Assembly: GCA_028564925.1 (NCBI GenBank)
Contig: CM053029.1
Coordinates: forward strand, 191,700,940-191,764,939
Direction of reading: 5' to 3'
DNA length: 64,000 bases
DNA from: Lithobates sylvaticus
Lineage: Eukaryota; Chordata; Amphibia; Anura; Ranidae
The notes beneath the pieces were generated by a model. That model saw nothing but the letters and a program-made list of their open reading frames with translations. It did not search any database and was not told the DNA's origin. Below, piece after piece: positions 1-12,258 of this stretch. Position numbers and translations under genes: made by a program. The first letter of the stretch is position 1; every line of letters begins with the position of its first letter.

Positions 1-117
1 TCAGTTTATGTGCACAGCTCTCCTCTGTCCTACTCTGTTCTCTCCCCCCTCCCTGCCAGTCAGCTCCTGTATATGTGTGTGAGCCGCCCCTCCCCTCCTG
101 CCGCTGTTAATAGTAAT

Positions 118-540
118 ATAAACTTTAAAAAAATGTACTGCCAGCCCCTCTCTTGTATCCAGCTTAACATGCAGTGTATGTGTTTGTGGAAAACAAAGCG
201 TCTAAATACCCTTTTGCAGATATCTTCAGGCTGGTCACGTGACTCCTGCCACCATCTAAGGGCTACAGCGGGAGGGGCTGAGCAGCCAGCACAATGGTCA
301 CGTGACCTACGGTCATGTGACCTCCCGGCTGACATCAGCGGGAGATCTGGGCTCCTCCCACTGTAGCCCTGGATCAGAGTAGGAGAGCGGCCAGGAGTCA
401 GGTGACCGGCCTGAAGATATCTGCAAAAAAGGTATTTAGACGCTTCGTTTTCCACAAACACATACACTGCATGTTATAGCTGGATATAGCTGGAGAGGGG
501 CTGGCAGCTGGCTTGCAATGTAAGGTTACAAACACTTTAA
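118..540. repeat. Foldback MITE with long inverted arms
   Basis: The left arm (about 135-250) and right arm (about 390-510) are inverted copies. Both contain the motif TATTTAGACGCTT or its complement, followed by a run reading as caacacatacactgcatg. The right end reads ACAAACACTTTAA, matching the TTAAAGTGNTTGTAA-type terminus of other MITEs here. The loop (250-390) has several CACGTGAC and CATGTGAC motifs. No coding capacity is seen. Bases 1-117 show nothing recognisable. Confidence 0.7.
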
Positions 541-870
541 GGTGCTCCCAGATTTTGAGCCTCTCTATGTGGTTAGCCTGTGAAAAAGTCTCATGTTGGA
601 ATAAGTAGCAGAATCTGTTTTGTGGTGTAATTCTAAGTATGCCTATGCTGTGTGTTAGAAATATCTTATTAATTGACAACTTAAATTAAATCTTCCAAAG
701 ATTCACTATGCCTCTTAGTGAATACCTTGGGGCGTTTACGGTCCAAAAGGTGTCCACTGTCTTGGTGCTCCAGAGCCTCCAAACATGTGATAGGTAGTCA
801 GGAAATGAGATGTATAATTGATGTCACTAGAATGCTTGAAAGGTGCTCCTTGGACTCTGGGCCTTATGAA
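541..870 (+). repeat. Dispersed repeat R1, copy a
   Basis: This sequence is diverged but clearly related to 9131-9590. Shared stretches include a block reading gtgtaattctaa(g/a)tatgc, a block on recorded scale around 'ctatgcct', and 'ggtagtcaggaaa'. The two copies lie on opposite sides of the hAT element and its arrays. I do not recognise the family. Confidence 0.6.
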
Positions 871-1261
871 GTGTAGCTCCACCCAAAAAAATCTATTTTT
901 AATGCTTTTTGGAGAACATAGGGAGGGGTTATCTCCCCTGTACCATTTGCTGTCTTTGCACATCTGTTCAGAACATGTCACCTCACTTTCCGCTTTTTAT
1001 ACAAATGTTTTTGGAAAAAGTGGGGTTTTCATTGAAACAAGGATTGGTGATAAAGTATCAGTAGAGAGGAGATACCTTTTTCCCAAATTAAATCTAACAG
1101 GATAGAATTTCCCTTCCTAGGTAGATTTCCTCTCACTTCCTGTTTTCTCTTTCCATTTGCAAGTAGGAGTCGTTTGTAAGTTGGATGTTTGAAAGTAGGG
1201 CCCTGGCGTATATACTCTGCAGAAATTTGCCCTATTAGATGTTGGTGTAGCCACAAGACTG
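871..1261. other. No recognisable feature
   Basis: This is AT-moderate sequence between repeat R1 and the first tandem array. No open frame, inverted repeat or known element end is visible. It may include the end of the hAT element that begins in the arrays to the right, but I cannot place a terminal inverted repeat or an 8-bp duplication here. Confidence 0.4.
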
Positions 1262-1745
1262 GTGGGCACAGGAATGGGCCCTGCTATGAGTTAATAGATC
1301 AAGATTTGTAATTGCATGCACCTGTTGAACAGGGCAGAAAAATTGGGGGTGGTGGTGGTGGTGGACGGTGTTGCCACAAGACTGTAAGCTCTCACAGTTA
1401 CTCTTGGAGGGCGCAGGAATGGGCCCTGCTGTGAGTTATTAGATCAAGATTTGTAATTGCAAGCACCTGATGAACAGGGCAGAAAAATTGGGCCTTTGGC
1501 GGTGGTGGTGGACGGTGTTTGCCACAAGACTGTAGGCCCTCATAGTTACTCTTGGTGGGCGCAGGAATGGGCCCTGCTGTGAGTTATTAGATCAAGATTT
1601 GTAATTGCAAGCACCTGATGAACAGGGCAGAAAAAATTGGGCCTTTGGCGGTGGTGGTGGACGGTGTTGCCACAAGACTGCAGGCCTCATAGTTACTCTT
1701 GGTGGGCGCAGGAATGGCCCTGCTGTGAACTATTAGATCAAGATT
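1262..1745. repeat. Tandem array A, about 147-bp unit, 3-4 copies
   Basis: Unit starts, marked by AGGAATGGGCCCTGCT, recur at about 1270, 1414, 1561 and 1708. Each unit holds a short (GGT)n run, a CCACAAGACTG block and GTTACTCTTGG. The units are diverged relatives of those in array B: both share an acaggg(g)c(a/t)ga-aaaattg core and a gtt/gtgCCACAA block. Confidence 0.85.
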
Positions 1746-2690
1746 TGTAATTACCCGCCCTGTTAAACAGGGGCTGAAAAATTGTGCCTTAGGCACTGGT
1801 GCTGGTGCCACAACACTGCAACCCCTCACAGAGACTGTACTTGGAGCACAGCAGTCACACGTGTTGCGAAGCATTTTTTAAAAAATTGTAAGTACACGCC
1901 CCTGTTAAACAGGGGCTGAAAAATTGTGCCTTAGGCACTGGTGCTGGTGCCACAACACTGCAACCCGGCCCTCACAGATACTGTACTTGGAGCACAGCAG
2001 TCACACGTGTTGCGAAGCATTTTTTTTAAAAAATTGTAAGTACCCGCCCCTGTTAAACAGGGGCTGAAAAATTGTGCCTTAGGCACTGGTGCTGGTGCCA
2101 CAACACTGCAACCCCTCACAGATACTGTACTTGGAGCACAGCAGTCACACGTGTTGCGAAGCATTTTTTTTAAAAATTGTAAGTACACGCCCCTGTTAAA
2201 CAGGGCTGAAAAATTGTGCCTTAGGCACTGGTGCTGGTGCCACAACACTGCAACCCCTCACAGATACTGTACTTGGAGCACAGCAGTCACACGTGTTGCG
2301 AAGCATTTTTTAAAAAAATTGTAAGTACACGCCCCTGTTAAACAGGGCTGAAAAATTGTGCCTTAGGCACTGGTGCTGGTGCCACAACACTGCAACCCCT
2401 CACAGATACTGTACTTGGAGCACAGCAGTCACATGTGTTGCGAAGCATTTTTTAAAAAAATTGTAAGTACCCCGCCCCTGTTAAACAGGGGCTGAAAAAT
2501 TGTGCCTTAGGCACTGGTGCTGGTGCCACAACACTGCAACCCCTCACAGATACTGTACTTGGAGCACAGCAGTCACACGTGTTGCGAAGCATTTTTTTAT
2601 AAAAATTGTATGTACACGCCCCTGTTAAACAGGGGCTGAAAAAATTGTGCCTTAGGCACTGGTGTGGTGGCATGGATCATTGAGGAGGAG
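1746..2690. repeat. Tandem array B, about 143-bp unit, 6-7 copies
   Basis: The motif TGTTAAACAGGG recurs at about 1761, 1903, 2051, 2194, 2336, 2479 and 2623, a spacing of 142-148 bp. Each unit contains GGCACTGGTGCTGGTGCCA, which is a small palindrome, and CACACGTGTTGCGAAGC. Copies are very similar, so the array is young or homogenised. Short apparent minus-strand reading frames inside it are by-products of the repeat. Confidence 0.9.
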
Positions 2691-2770
2691 GAAGAGGATA
2701 GTCAGTGAACATAAGAGGACAGTCACTCAGCATCAGCATAGGCAGTCTTGAAGGGATGTGACATTAAAAA

Positions 2771-5700
2771 TTATTCGGTTATATCCGCCTCAGGTGCCTG
2801 GTAGCTGGTGGTGATCCAAGACTGATTCATTTTGATGAAGGTCAGTCGATCAACCGAGGCGGTGGACAGGCGCACCCTATGATCAGTCACAAATCCTCCA
2901 GCAGCACTGAATGTGCGTTCGGAAAGAACGCTGGAGGCAGGACAGGCCAGTAGCTCAATTGCATACTGTGCAAGCTCTGGCCAGTGATCCATCCTCAGGA
3001 CCCAGTAAGCCAGAGGATTTTCGGTGGGAAAGGTGTCCAAGTCTGACCTTGCCCCAAGGTATTCCTGCACCATGTATATCAGACGCTGGCGATGGTTGCT
3101 GGAACCGATCATACCTTGGGGCTGCGGACTAAAAAATTGTCTGAACGCATCGGTCAGACGTCCACCTTCCCCACCGCTCCTTCTGCCACTGACCGAAGCC
3201 TCAGCAACTCGTCGCCCAGGACCAGGAGTTTGTAGCCTCCCAGTTTCTGGGAATGCGTTGCACAGACCTTTCTGCAAGGCCTCCCTGAGATGTCTCATCC
3301 TCTGCTCCCTCTGCGACGGCAAGATAAGGTCCGCAACCTTACCCTTGTACCGCGGATCAAGGAGAGTGGCCAGCCAGTAATGGTCCCTCTCCTTGATCCG
3401 AAGAACACGAGGATCCTTCCGCAGGCTTTGCAGGATCAGGGAGGCCATGCAGCGTAGGTTAGCTGAGACATTCGGTCCGGAGTCTTCTGGGTCACTGAGG
3501 ATGACATGATCGCCAGCCACCTCCTCCCAGCCACGTACAAGTCCACTGGTTTGTTGGGACTGTACATCATCCCTAAAAGACTGCTGCTGCTGATGCTGAG
3601 TGCCAGGCTCCACCTCCATGCTCACACAATCCTCCTCCTCCTCCTCCCTCCTCCTCATCCTCTTCCTGTGTGATGGGTGGGACAGAAGGAACACTGTCCG
3701 GATAAAGGGGGCCTTGAGAGGCAAGGAAGTCCTCCTCTTCCTGCCTCTGTTCTGCCTCAAGTGCCCTGTCCATTATCCCACGCAGCGTATGCTCCAACAG
3801 GTGGACAAGAGGGACAGTGTCACTGATGCATGCACTGTCACTGCTCACCATCCTCGTGGCCTCCTCAAATGGTGAGAGGACAGTGCATGCATCCCTGATC
3901 ATGCTCCACTGACGTGGGGAAAAAAAACCAAGCTCCCCTGACCCTGTCCTGGTGCCGTAGTTGCAAAGGTACTCATTGATGGCCCTCTGCTGCGTGTGCA
4001 GTCGCTGCAGCATGGCCAACGTTGAGTTCCACCTGGTGGGCATGTCACATATTAGGCGGTTCTTGGGCAGGTTCAGCTCCTTTTGCAGCTCAGTCAGCCG
4101 AGCACTGGCATTATAAGATCGGCGGAAATGCACACAGACTTTCCTGGCCTGCCTCAGGACATCCTGTAAGCCTGGGAACCTGCCCAAGAACCGCTGCACC
4201 ACCAGGTTGAGGACGTGAGCCATGCAGGGCACATGGGTGAGCTGCCCCTGTCGCAGGGCGGAGAGGAGGTTGGTGCCATTGTCAGAAACGACCATTCCTG
4301 GCTTAAGCTGACGTGGCGTCAACCACCTCTCGGCCTGCCCCTGCAGAGCTGCCAGAACCTCTGGCCCAGTGTGGCTCCTGTCCCCCAAACACACCAGCGC
4401 AAGCACGGCATGGCATCTTTTTGCCTGCGTACTTGCGTAGCCCCTTGTACGCCTACGGAGCACCGCTGGTTCCAAGGACAGAGCACTGGAGGAAGAAGAA
4501 GAGGAGGGGGTGGAGGAGAGAGGTGTGTCACAACCAGTAGCAGTAGTAGCGTTTTGGAGGCGTGGTGGCGGAACAACCTCCAACACTACTGCACCTTGTC
4601 CTGCATCCCTCCCAGCTGCCAATAGAGTGACCCAATGGGCCGTGAAAGAAAGGTACCGCCCCTGTCCATGCCTGCTGGACCATGAGTCAGCGGTAATATG
4701 CACCTTACCGCTGACCGCCCTGTCCAGCGAGGCATGGACATTGCCCTCCACATGCCGGTAGAGAGACGGAATCGCCTTCCGTGAGTTTGGGAACCTGCCA
4801 CTGAGGAACCGCACATTGAACAAACTCACGGAAGGGGGCCGAGTCTACCAACTGAAAAGGCAGCAGTTGAAGTGCTAGCAATTTAGCCAGGCTAGCATTC
4901 AACCGCTGGGCATGTGGATGGCTGGGAGTGTACTTCTTTCTACGGTCCAGCAGCTGGAGCAGGGAAATTTGCCTGCTGCAATCGGACGTCGGTGTACTGC
5001 AAGTACTTGGTTGTGACACACCTAATTCTACACCTTCAGTCCTCTCAGAGCAGCTTTCAGAGAGGACTGAAGGTGTAGTGGGGATGGAGATCCCAGCTGA
5101 GGAGGAGCAAGGAGAGGTCCGCTTAGTTCTTTGGTGTGGGTCTTTTATGTGTGCCTGCCAACGAGCTGCATGGCAGGTCGCCATATGTCTGGTCATGCTT
5201 GTGGTGCCCAAGCGGCTGATGTTTTGGCCACGCGAGATACGCTTGAGACAAATATTGCAAATAGCAGTGGTGCGATCTGCTGCACTCGTCTCAAAAAAGG
5301 CCCACACCAAAGAACTTTTCTGATAACGTGCAGAGGCAGCGCCCTGCACAGGCGGAGCTCTGCGGTGTTGTACAGTTGCTGTGCTGGCCTCTACCTGGCC
5401 TCCAGGGGCATCCTGCCTCGTTGGACATGTGACGCCGCATCCTCCTCCTCCTCGTCCTCCTCCTCATCCTCTCTCCTTCAGGCACCCACGTGGAGTCAGT
5501 GACCTCATCATCCCCCTCCCTCTTCACCACTAGAGCAAACCTGGCAGTAAGCTGCAGCTGGTGGAACAGTACTGCCAGATTCCTCAAGCTGGGTATCATC
5601 ATCCGAGCCTTCGAATCGTTGGGCATCCTCCTGGAGCATGTACCCAACACTGTGCTCAAAGAGTTCGGGGGACTCCTCAGGAGGACATGGTGGGTCTAGG

Positions 5701-5940
5701 GAAGGGGTGGCTGATGATGCTCTGTCAGTACCCTGAGCCTGGGTGAGAGAGGATGAGGAGGATGAGGAGGGCTTGGTCATCCATTCTACCAAGCCTTCAG
5801 CATGATGCGGCTCCACATGTCCAGCTGCCGAAAACAAAGACGCGCGTGTCCCATGGCCACGTGCTGATGACGATGCACGACCACGTCCACGTCCACGGCC
5901 ACGTTGTAGTGCTGCTGAGAAGAAGAAAAGCTCTGTGTAT
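2771..5940 (-). pseudogene. hAT-family transposase (BED zinc finger type), decayed
   Basis: This encodes a cut-and-paste transposase. The reading frame runs right to left. A low-complexity Arg-Gly and Ser-rich N-terminus spans about 5910-5510. A BED zinc finger follows (CNIC at about 5259, with HMATCH ending at 5172). The RNase-H-like core begins near 4690 with ADSWSS, the hAT first-aspartate motif, and continues with VVSDNGTNLL and CMAHVLNLVVQRF near 4290-4190 and MPTRWNSTL near 4020. An acidic linker and the hATC dimerisation region (CPASSVLSERTFSAAGG) end at 2771. The frame shifts at about 4785 (between PKLTEG and PNSRKA readings), in the acidic repeat near 3645, and at least twice upstream of the finger (about 5510 and 5350-5460). 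Domain order is complete, so the copy is a recently dead gene rather than a fragment. ZBED-type domesticated hosts genes are the alternative, but the shifts and arrays argue against it. Confidence 0.88.
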
Positions 5941-8900
5941 AGGAGCTTCTGTGTGATGCCACTAAACACACTAGAAGTCCTATGGGTGCTTCTGCAAAGA
6001 AAATGCAAAGAAAATAGAGGAGCTCTGTGTGATGCCACTAACACACTAGAAGTCCTGTGGGTGCTGCTGCTGAGAAGAAAAAAAGGAACTAACACACTAG
6101 AAGTCCTATGGGTGCTTCTGCAAAGAAAATAGAGATCTGTGTGATGCCACTAACACACTAGAAGTCCTGAGAGAAGAAAAAATATAGGAGCTCTGCGTGA
6201 TGCCACTAACACACAAGAAGTCCTATGGTGCTTCTGCAAAGAAACTAGAGGAGCTCTGTGTGATGCCACTAACACACTAGAAGTCCTGTGGGTGCTTCTG
6301 CCAAGAAAATAGAGGAGCTCAGTGTGATGCCACTAACACACAAGAAGTCCTGTGGGTGCTGCTGAGAAGAAAATATAGGAGCTCTGTGTGATGCCACTAA
6401 CACACTAGAAGTCCTGTGGGTGCTTCTGCAAAGAAAATAGAGGAGCTCTGTGTGATGGGACTAACACCCTTTAAGTCCTATGGGTGCTTCAGGGAAGAAA
6501 ATATAGGTCTGTGTGATGGGACTAACACACTTCAAGTCCTATGGGTGCTTCTGGGAAGAAAATGTAGGTCTGTGTGATGGGACTAACACACTTCAAGTCC
6601 TATAGGTGCTTCTGAGAAGAAAATGTAGGTCTGTGTGATGGGACTAACACACTTCAAGTCCTATAGGTGCTTCTGGGAACAAAATATATGATCTCTGTGT
6701 GATGGGACTAACACACTTCAAGTCCTATAGGTGCTTCTGGGAAGAAAATATAGGTCTGTGTGATGGGACTAACACACTTCAAGTCCTATAGGTGCTTCTT
6801 GGGAAGGAAATATAGGTCTGTGTGATGGGACTAACACACTTCAAGTCCTATAGGTGCTTCTGGGAACAAAATATATGATCTCTGTGTGATGGGACTAACA
6901 CACTTCAAGTCCTATAGGTGCTTCTTGGGAAGAAAATGTAGGTCTGTGTGATGGGACTAAACACACTTCAAGTCCTATAGGTGCTTCTGGGAACAAAATA
7001 TATGATCTCTGTGTGATGGGACTAACACACTTCAAGTCCTATAGGTGCTTCTGGGAAGAAAATATAGGTCTGTGTGATGGGACTAACACACTTCAAGTCC
7101 TATAGGTGCTTCTGGGAGCAAAATATATGATCTCTGTGTGATGGGACTAACACACTTCAAGTCCTATAGGTGCTTCTTGGGAAGGAAATATAGGTCTGTG
7201 TGATGGGACTAACACACTTCAAGTCCTATAGGTGCTTCTGGGAACAAAATATATGATCTCTGTGTGATGGGACTAACACACTTCAAGTCCTATAGGTGCT
7301 TCTGGGAAGAAAATATAGGTCTGTGTGATGGGACTAACACACTTCAAGTCCTATAGGTGCTTCTGGGAGCAAAATATATGATCTCTGTGTGATGGGACTA
7401 ACACACTTCAAGTCCTATAGGTGCTTCTTGGGAAGGAAATATAGGTCTGTGTGATGGGACTAACACACTTCAAGTCCTATAGGTGCTTCTGGGAACAAAA
7501 TATATGATCTCTGTGTGATGGGACTAACACACTTCAAGTCCTATAGGTGCTTCTTGGGAAGGAAATATAGGTCTGTGTGATGGGACTAACACACTTCAAG
7601 TCCTATAGGTGCTTCTGGGAACAAAATATATGATCTCTGTGTGATGGGACTAACACACTTCAAGTCCTATAGGTGCTTCTTGGGAAGAAAATGTAGGTCT
7701 GTGTGATGGGACTAACACACTTCAAGTCCTATAGGTGCTTCTGGGAACAAAATATATGATCTCTGTGTGATGGGACTAACACACTCAAGTCCTATAGGTG
7801 CCTGGGAAGAAAATATAGGTCTGTGTGATGGGGACTAACACACTTCAAGTCCTATAGGTGCTTCTGGGAGCAAAATATATGATCTCTGTGTGATGGGACT
7901 AACACACTTCAAGTCCTATAGGTGCTTCTTGGGAAGGAAATATAGGTCTGTGGGATGGGACTAACACACTTCAAGTCCTATAGGTGCTTCTGGGAACAAA
8001 ATATATGATCTCTGTGTGATGGGACTAACACACTTCAAGTCCTATAGGTGCTTCTGGGAAGAAAATATAGGTCTGTGTGATGGGACTAACACACTTCAAG
8101 TCCTATAGGTGCTTCTGGGAGCAAAATATATGATCTCTGTGTGATGGGACTAACACACTTCAAGTCCTATAGGTGCTTCTGGGAAGAAAATATAGGTCTG
8201 TGTGATGGGACTAACACACTTCAAGTCCTATAGGTGCTTCTGGGAACAAAATATATGATCTCTGTGGATGGGACTAACACACTTCAAGTCCTATAGGTGC
8301 TTCTGGGAAGAAAATATAGGTCTGTGTGATGGGACTAACACACTTCAAGTCCTATAGGTGCTTCTGGGAGCAAAATATATGATCTCTGTGTGAAGGGACT
8401 AACACACTTCAAGTCCTATAGGTGGTTCTTGGGAAGGAAATATAGGTCTGTGTGATGGGACTAACACACTTCAAGTCCTATAGGTGCTTCTGGGAACAAA
8501 ATATATGATCTCTGTGTGATGGGACTAACACACTTCAAGTCCTATAGGTGCTTCTTGGGAAGAAAATATAGGTCTATGTGATGGGACTAACACACTTCAA
8601 GTCCTATAGGTGCTTCTGGGAACAAAATATATGATCTCTGTGTGATGGGACTAACACACTTCAAGTCCTATAGGTGCTTCTGGAAGAAAATGTAGGTCTG
8701 TGTGATGGGACTAACACACTTCAAGTCCTATAGGTGCTTCTGGGAACAAAAATATATGATCTCTGTGTGATGGGACTAACACACTTCAAGTCCTATAGGT
8801 GCTTCTGGGAAGGAAATAGAGGTCTGTGTGATGGGACTAACACACTTCAAGTCCTATAGGTGCTTCTGGGAACAAAATATATGATCTCTGTGTGATGGGA

Positions 8901-9117
8901 CTAACACACTTCAAGTCCTATAGGTGCTTCTGGGAAGGAAATATAGGTCTGTGTGATGGGACTAACACACTTCAAGTCCTATAAATATATGATCTCTGTG
9001 TGATGGGACTAACACACTTCAAGTCCTATAGGTGCTTCTGGAAGAAAATATAGGTCTGTGTGATGGGACTAACACTCAAGTCCTATAGGTGCCTGGGAAC
9101 AAAATATAGGAGCTCAG
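5930..9117. repeat. 3.2-kb satellite array with higher-order structure
   Basis: About 50 tandem copies of a 61-65 bp unit share GGGACTAACACACTTCAAGT and CCTATAGGTGCTTCT. Units at the left edge (5930-6460) are diverged (CCACTAACACACTAGAAGTC). From about 6660 four variants follow one another: GGGAACAAAATATATGATC (A), GGGAAGAAAATATAGG (B), GGGAGCAAAATATATGATC (D) and TGGGAAGGAAATATAGG (C). The order A-B-D-C repeats with a period near 251 bp (for example from 6979, 7231 and 7482), with local shuffles. The array starts inside the 5' part of the transposase region. Confidence 0.9.
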
Positions 9118-9130
9118 CCTGCCTGCCACG

Positions 9131-9590
9131 AACACTCTGAAATATTCTCACACATGTTATCGCCATGCTTGAGAGGAGTAGCAGACTGTGTTTTGGGGTG
9201 TAATTCTAAATATGCTCATGCTGTAAGTTAGAAATACAGTATGAGTGTAAAATACACATTTTCGTTTTCTTCCCTGCATTTTCCAAAAACCTGTGGCAAA
9301 AAAATTAAATTTTCAAAAGAGTTACTATGCCTTTCAGAAAGTACCTTGAGGTGTTTGTTTCCAAAATATGGTCATTTTGTGGGTGTTTCCGCTGTACTGT
9401 TGCTCCAGGGCCACAAAAATTGTGATGGGTGGTCAGGAAACTAGATGTGTAATTTATGATTCTTGAAAGCCCAAAGCTGCTTCCTGGATTTTGGGCCCCT
9501 CAACGCATTAAGGCTGTGAAAAATTCTTACACATGTGGTATCCCCATACTTGGGAAGAGTAGCATAATGTGGTTTGGGGTGTAATTGCCT
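9131..9590 (+). repeat. Dispersed repeat R1, copy b
   Basis: Related to 541-870. It contains an internal repetition: CTCACACATGTTATCGCCAT and TTACACATGTGGTATCCCCA begin two partial units (about 9148 and 9528), each followed by a GTTTTGGGGTGTAATT-like block. Several in-frame codons occur by chance, with no recognisable protein. Confidence 0.6.
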
Positions 9591-10146
9591 ATAGGCAGGT
9601 GCAATTCAGCCTCCCCGATGTAGGTGGCACCATTCTGCCAGCCACTATGTAGAGGGAATGGAGGCTGAGAGGAGCTTCCCCATATGTGTCATCAGGGGAG
9701 CAGCTGTCTGTTTGGATGCTGTCCTGCTGAATGACCTCTATGGCCATCTTTAGTGAGGACAATGCTAATAAATAGCACTATCAAACTGCAGTTGGCGTGC
9801 ATTTGAAAAGTGGCTAGATTACGAACAGGAACCCACTGCTAAAGGACAGAGTTTCTAGAGTAGGGAAAGGTTCCAGTGGAGGAGGGAAAGAGTAGGGACC
9901 TAATGCCTTACGCTGTTAACTAGTATACTCTGTGGGATCTGGGTTAGGAAGTTCTATCAGCCTCCCAGGCACTCTTGCCACCACACTGCCTATCAGGCAC
10001 CTCCTTTGGCAGATGCTGCCTAGTCTTGTAAGATTGCCCACACGTCTTCAACATAGAGAGTATGAGCTGATAACCCTTACTGTGAGGAGCTGTTGTACTT
10101 GAGTTGGCCATGATATTTAGGCCCTGTTGCCACCTTTTTGGAACTG
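9591..10146 (+). mobile_element. LTR-like fossil piece, copy 1
   Basis: Similar to 17246-17530 plus 17963-18056, both in the + direction, beginning TATAGGCAGGTGCA here and TGTAGGCATGTTCA there. The second copy is preceded by a purine tract typical of the 3' end of an LTR element, so both are read as LTRs of one family. Family is undetermined. The copy is old, with many differences between the two. A half-palindromic element is inserted at its right edge. Confidence 0.5.
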
Positions 10147-10149
10147 TAA

Positions 10150-10729
10150 TGCCCCGTACACACGATCGGACTTTGTCCGCCGGACCTAGTCCAGCGGACA
10201 AACCGCCGGACTTTCCAGCGGGGCTTCGCCGGACTTCCGAGCGTGTGACTTGCCCACACACGCCCAGACTTCTCCGGCGGACAATCCGTGGGAAAAAGTC
10301 AGCGGGACTTTTGAAAATGAACGGACTTGCCCACACACGGAGCAGTCCGTTCATTTAGAACGTAACTGCAGGTAGACGGGGCTAGCGAAAGGCAGTGAAT
10401 GCCGCCACGCTAGCCCCGTCACCTGGTATGGATTTAAATCAATGTACAATGTACCCCTACCCATTCACCAAAGGTGTAAAGTGTGAATAAAAAAAACACA
10501 CAATTTTTAAAAAATATTTCATTGCACTGCTCCGGGGGTCTTCTTCCGTCTGGGGGGTCTTCTCGCCGGACTCCTCCGCTATTTACCTAGCTCTTTTACC
10601 GAGCAGAGGAGCCCAGCTACCTTCTTCGTCATCACCGCCGTCGTCTGGGGGTCTCGATCCGCCTTCGGGGGTCTTCCGGGGTCTCTTCTGTTCTTACCGC
10701 TGTCACCGCTTTCTGCGCCGCCGCGGCCT

Positions 10730-10762
<33 letters not shown>

Positions 10763-10922
10763 GATGTTGACTCGTCGGTGTCTCTGGCCGGAATGGCAGA
10801 GCCGCGCTGTGCTGGGACTTATATAGGGACAAGGGGACAGGGTCACATGCTCATGTCACATGGTGACCCCGTCCCCCTATGATGTCACAGTCCCGGAGGA
10901 TGCTTGGACTGTGACATCATAG
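10150..10922 (-). mobile_element. Half-palindromic non-autonomous element, copy 1
   Basis: The outer end begins TGCCCCGTACACACGATCGG right after TAA, matching the termini of Harbinger-type MITEs in this window. Read on the minus strand it has, in order, a terminal hairpin (10879-10893 pairing with 10906-10920, 15 bp), a CTATATAA box (10818-10825 region), a purine tract of GAAGAAG repeats (about 10733-10762), a GC-rich segment, and a unique 3' part with CCGGCGGAC-type repeats. The same order, in opposite orientation, occurs at 29778-30880. No matching second terminus is seen beyond the hairpin. Lys-rich frames across the purine tract lack an ATG near the TATA box and are not annotated as genes. 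Confidence 0.65.
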
Positions 10923-11654
10923 GTTTTTGTTTTTTCTGCTTAACAGAGAAGCAGACAGACAGGGTTAACAGAGAGCAGGTATTGATTAGTGAGGCCTGCT
11001 CAGTGTGCTCTGGTGCGGCTCATGCTGTCTTGAAGTTTCACACTGATCCAATAGCAAGAGGGCATATTGGACAGTGGGAGGAAACCTAGCAGGTGAGAGC
11101 AGGGGCGTACCAACAGGCTGGCGAGACCGGCGGCCGCCAGGGGTGCAGGCCGAGTGGGGGCCTAAACTGGCAGGCCATGGCACCGGGCACATCATTGGGG
11201 GGGCGAAATCCCGCACCAGTATGTTTCACTGACTGTGTCCCCTGCGATCCGGCTGCCATGTTGCGGCAGCTGGCACCCTGTGATTGGGCGAATGTGGTCA
11301 TGTGCTGCGGCGGGGCTGGCCAGTCCTCGAACGCGGGCGGCGCATGCGTGAAGGCTGCTCCTGGAGTCCTGTCCGTGCTTCTGTAAGCTGCCGCCGTCTT
11401 CTCCTTCACCCTTCCTCCTGACCGCGCCGGATCTGGAAGTGCAGTGGGACTTCATCTTGGACTGTGAATCATTCAGTGAGTGATCCGATTGATGGAGAAC
11501 AAAAAAAAGAGGTGAGTGTGTGTGAGCCTGTGAGGGAGGCCATCTCAGATGGGAGCAGCCGCCGGTCAACAGCAGTTAGGGAGAGCATGTAAGGGGTTAA
11601 ATGTTGAATCCTGGTATTTGGCATGTCGAATGCCCTGAGGGATGGAGTGGGTCT

Positions 11655-12022
11655 GTGGGTGCGTCATTCATGGCAATACGGTGGGTGCGTCATTCATGGC
11701 AATACGGTGGGTGCTGCATTCATGGCAATAGGGTGGGTGCTGCATTCATGGCAATGGAGTAGGTGCTGCATTCATGGCAATGGAGTGGGTGCTGTATTCA
11801 TGGCAATATGGTGGGTGCTGCATTCATGGCAATATGGTAGGTTCTGCATTCATGATAATGGAGTGCGGCATTCGTGGCAATGGAGTGGGTGCTGCATTCT
11901 TGGCAATGGAGTGGGTGCTGCATTCATGGCAATATGGTGGGTGCTGCATTCATGGCAATATGGTGGGTGCTGCATTCATGGCAATACGGTGGGTGCTGCA
12001 TTCATGGCAATACGGTGAGTGC
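11655..12022. repeat. Minisatellite inside hAT element, 25-26 bp unit
   Basis: About 14 copies of GTGGGTGCTGCATTCATGGC followed by AATA(C/T)G or AATGGA. Variants alternate between AATACGGTG, AATATGGTG and AATGGAGTG. The unit has no stop in two frames, which yields spurious reading frames. It lies between the left terminus of the hAT and its transposase. Confidence 0.9.
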
Positions 12023-12258
12023 TGCCATCTGGTAGTGGATTTAGAAAGCTGAAAAGAGAAAGAGAAAAAAATATTGCTTCTTTATCTGGAGGTCTTAATA
12101 ACTGGCAGCACCCAAACAAAGAGGGATATAGTGGTTGTAATACATATGCAGACCGGGGTGATCAACATCCTTTAAAAGAAAAAGAAGCAAGCAACTGTCA
12201 GAGCCATGAAGCAGAACATTTTTTCACAGAACCTATATGATTCTATCAATATGATTCC

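Larger units (their letters stand above)
1262..9117 (-). mobile_element. hAT DNA transposon with satellite-like flanks
   Basis: A decayed hAT transposase (2771-5940, minus strand) lies between a 143-147 bp tandem array on its 3' side (1262-2690) and a 61-65 bp array on its 5' side (about 5930-9117). The arrays run directly into the coding region on both sides, so I treat the whole as one element or a composite built on it. Terminal inverted repeats and an 8-bp target duplication could not be found, so the outer limits are approximate. Related dispersed repeat copies (R1) lie just outside both arrays, suggesting insertion into an R1 cluster. Confidence 0.55.

Noticed and set aside
1587-2673. 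Repeated Cys-rich minus-strand frames
   Set aside because: Translations of the 143-bp tandem unit.
3024-5502. Several + strand frames of 60-136 codons opposite the hAT transposase
   Set aside because: Shadows of the real minus-strand gene; no independent features.
1262-9117. CRISPR array suggested by regular repeats
   Set aside because: Repeats are head-to-tail without unique spacers and lie in a eukaryotic transposon context.
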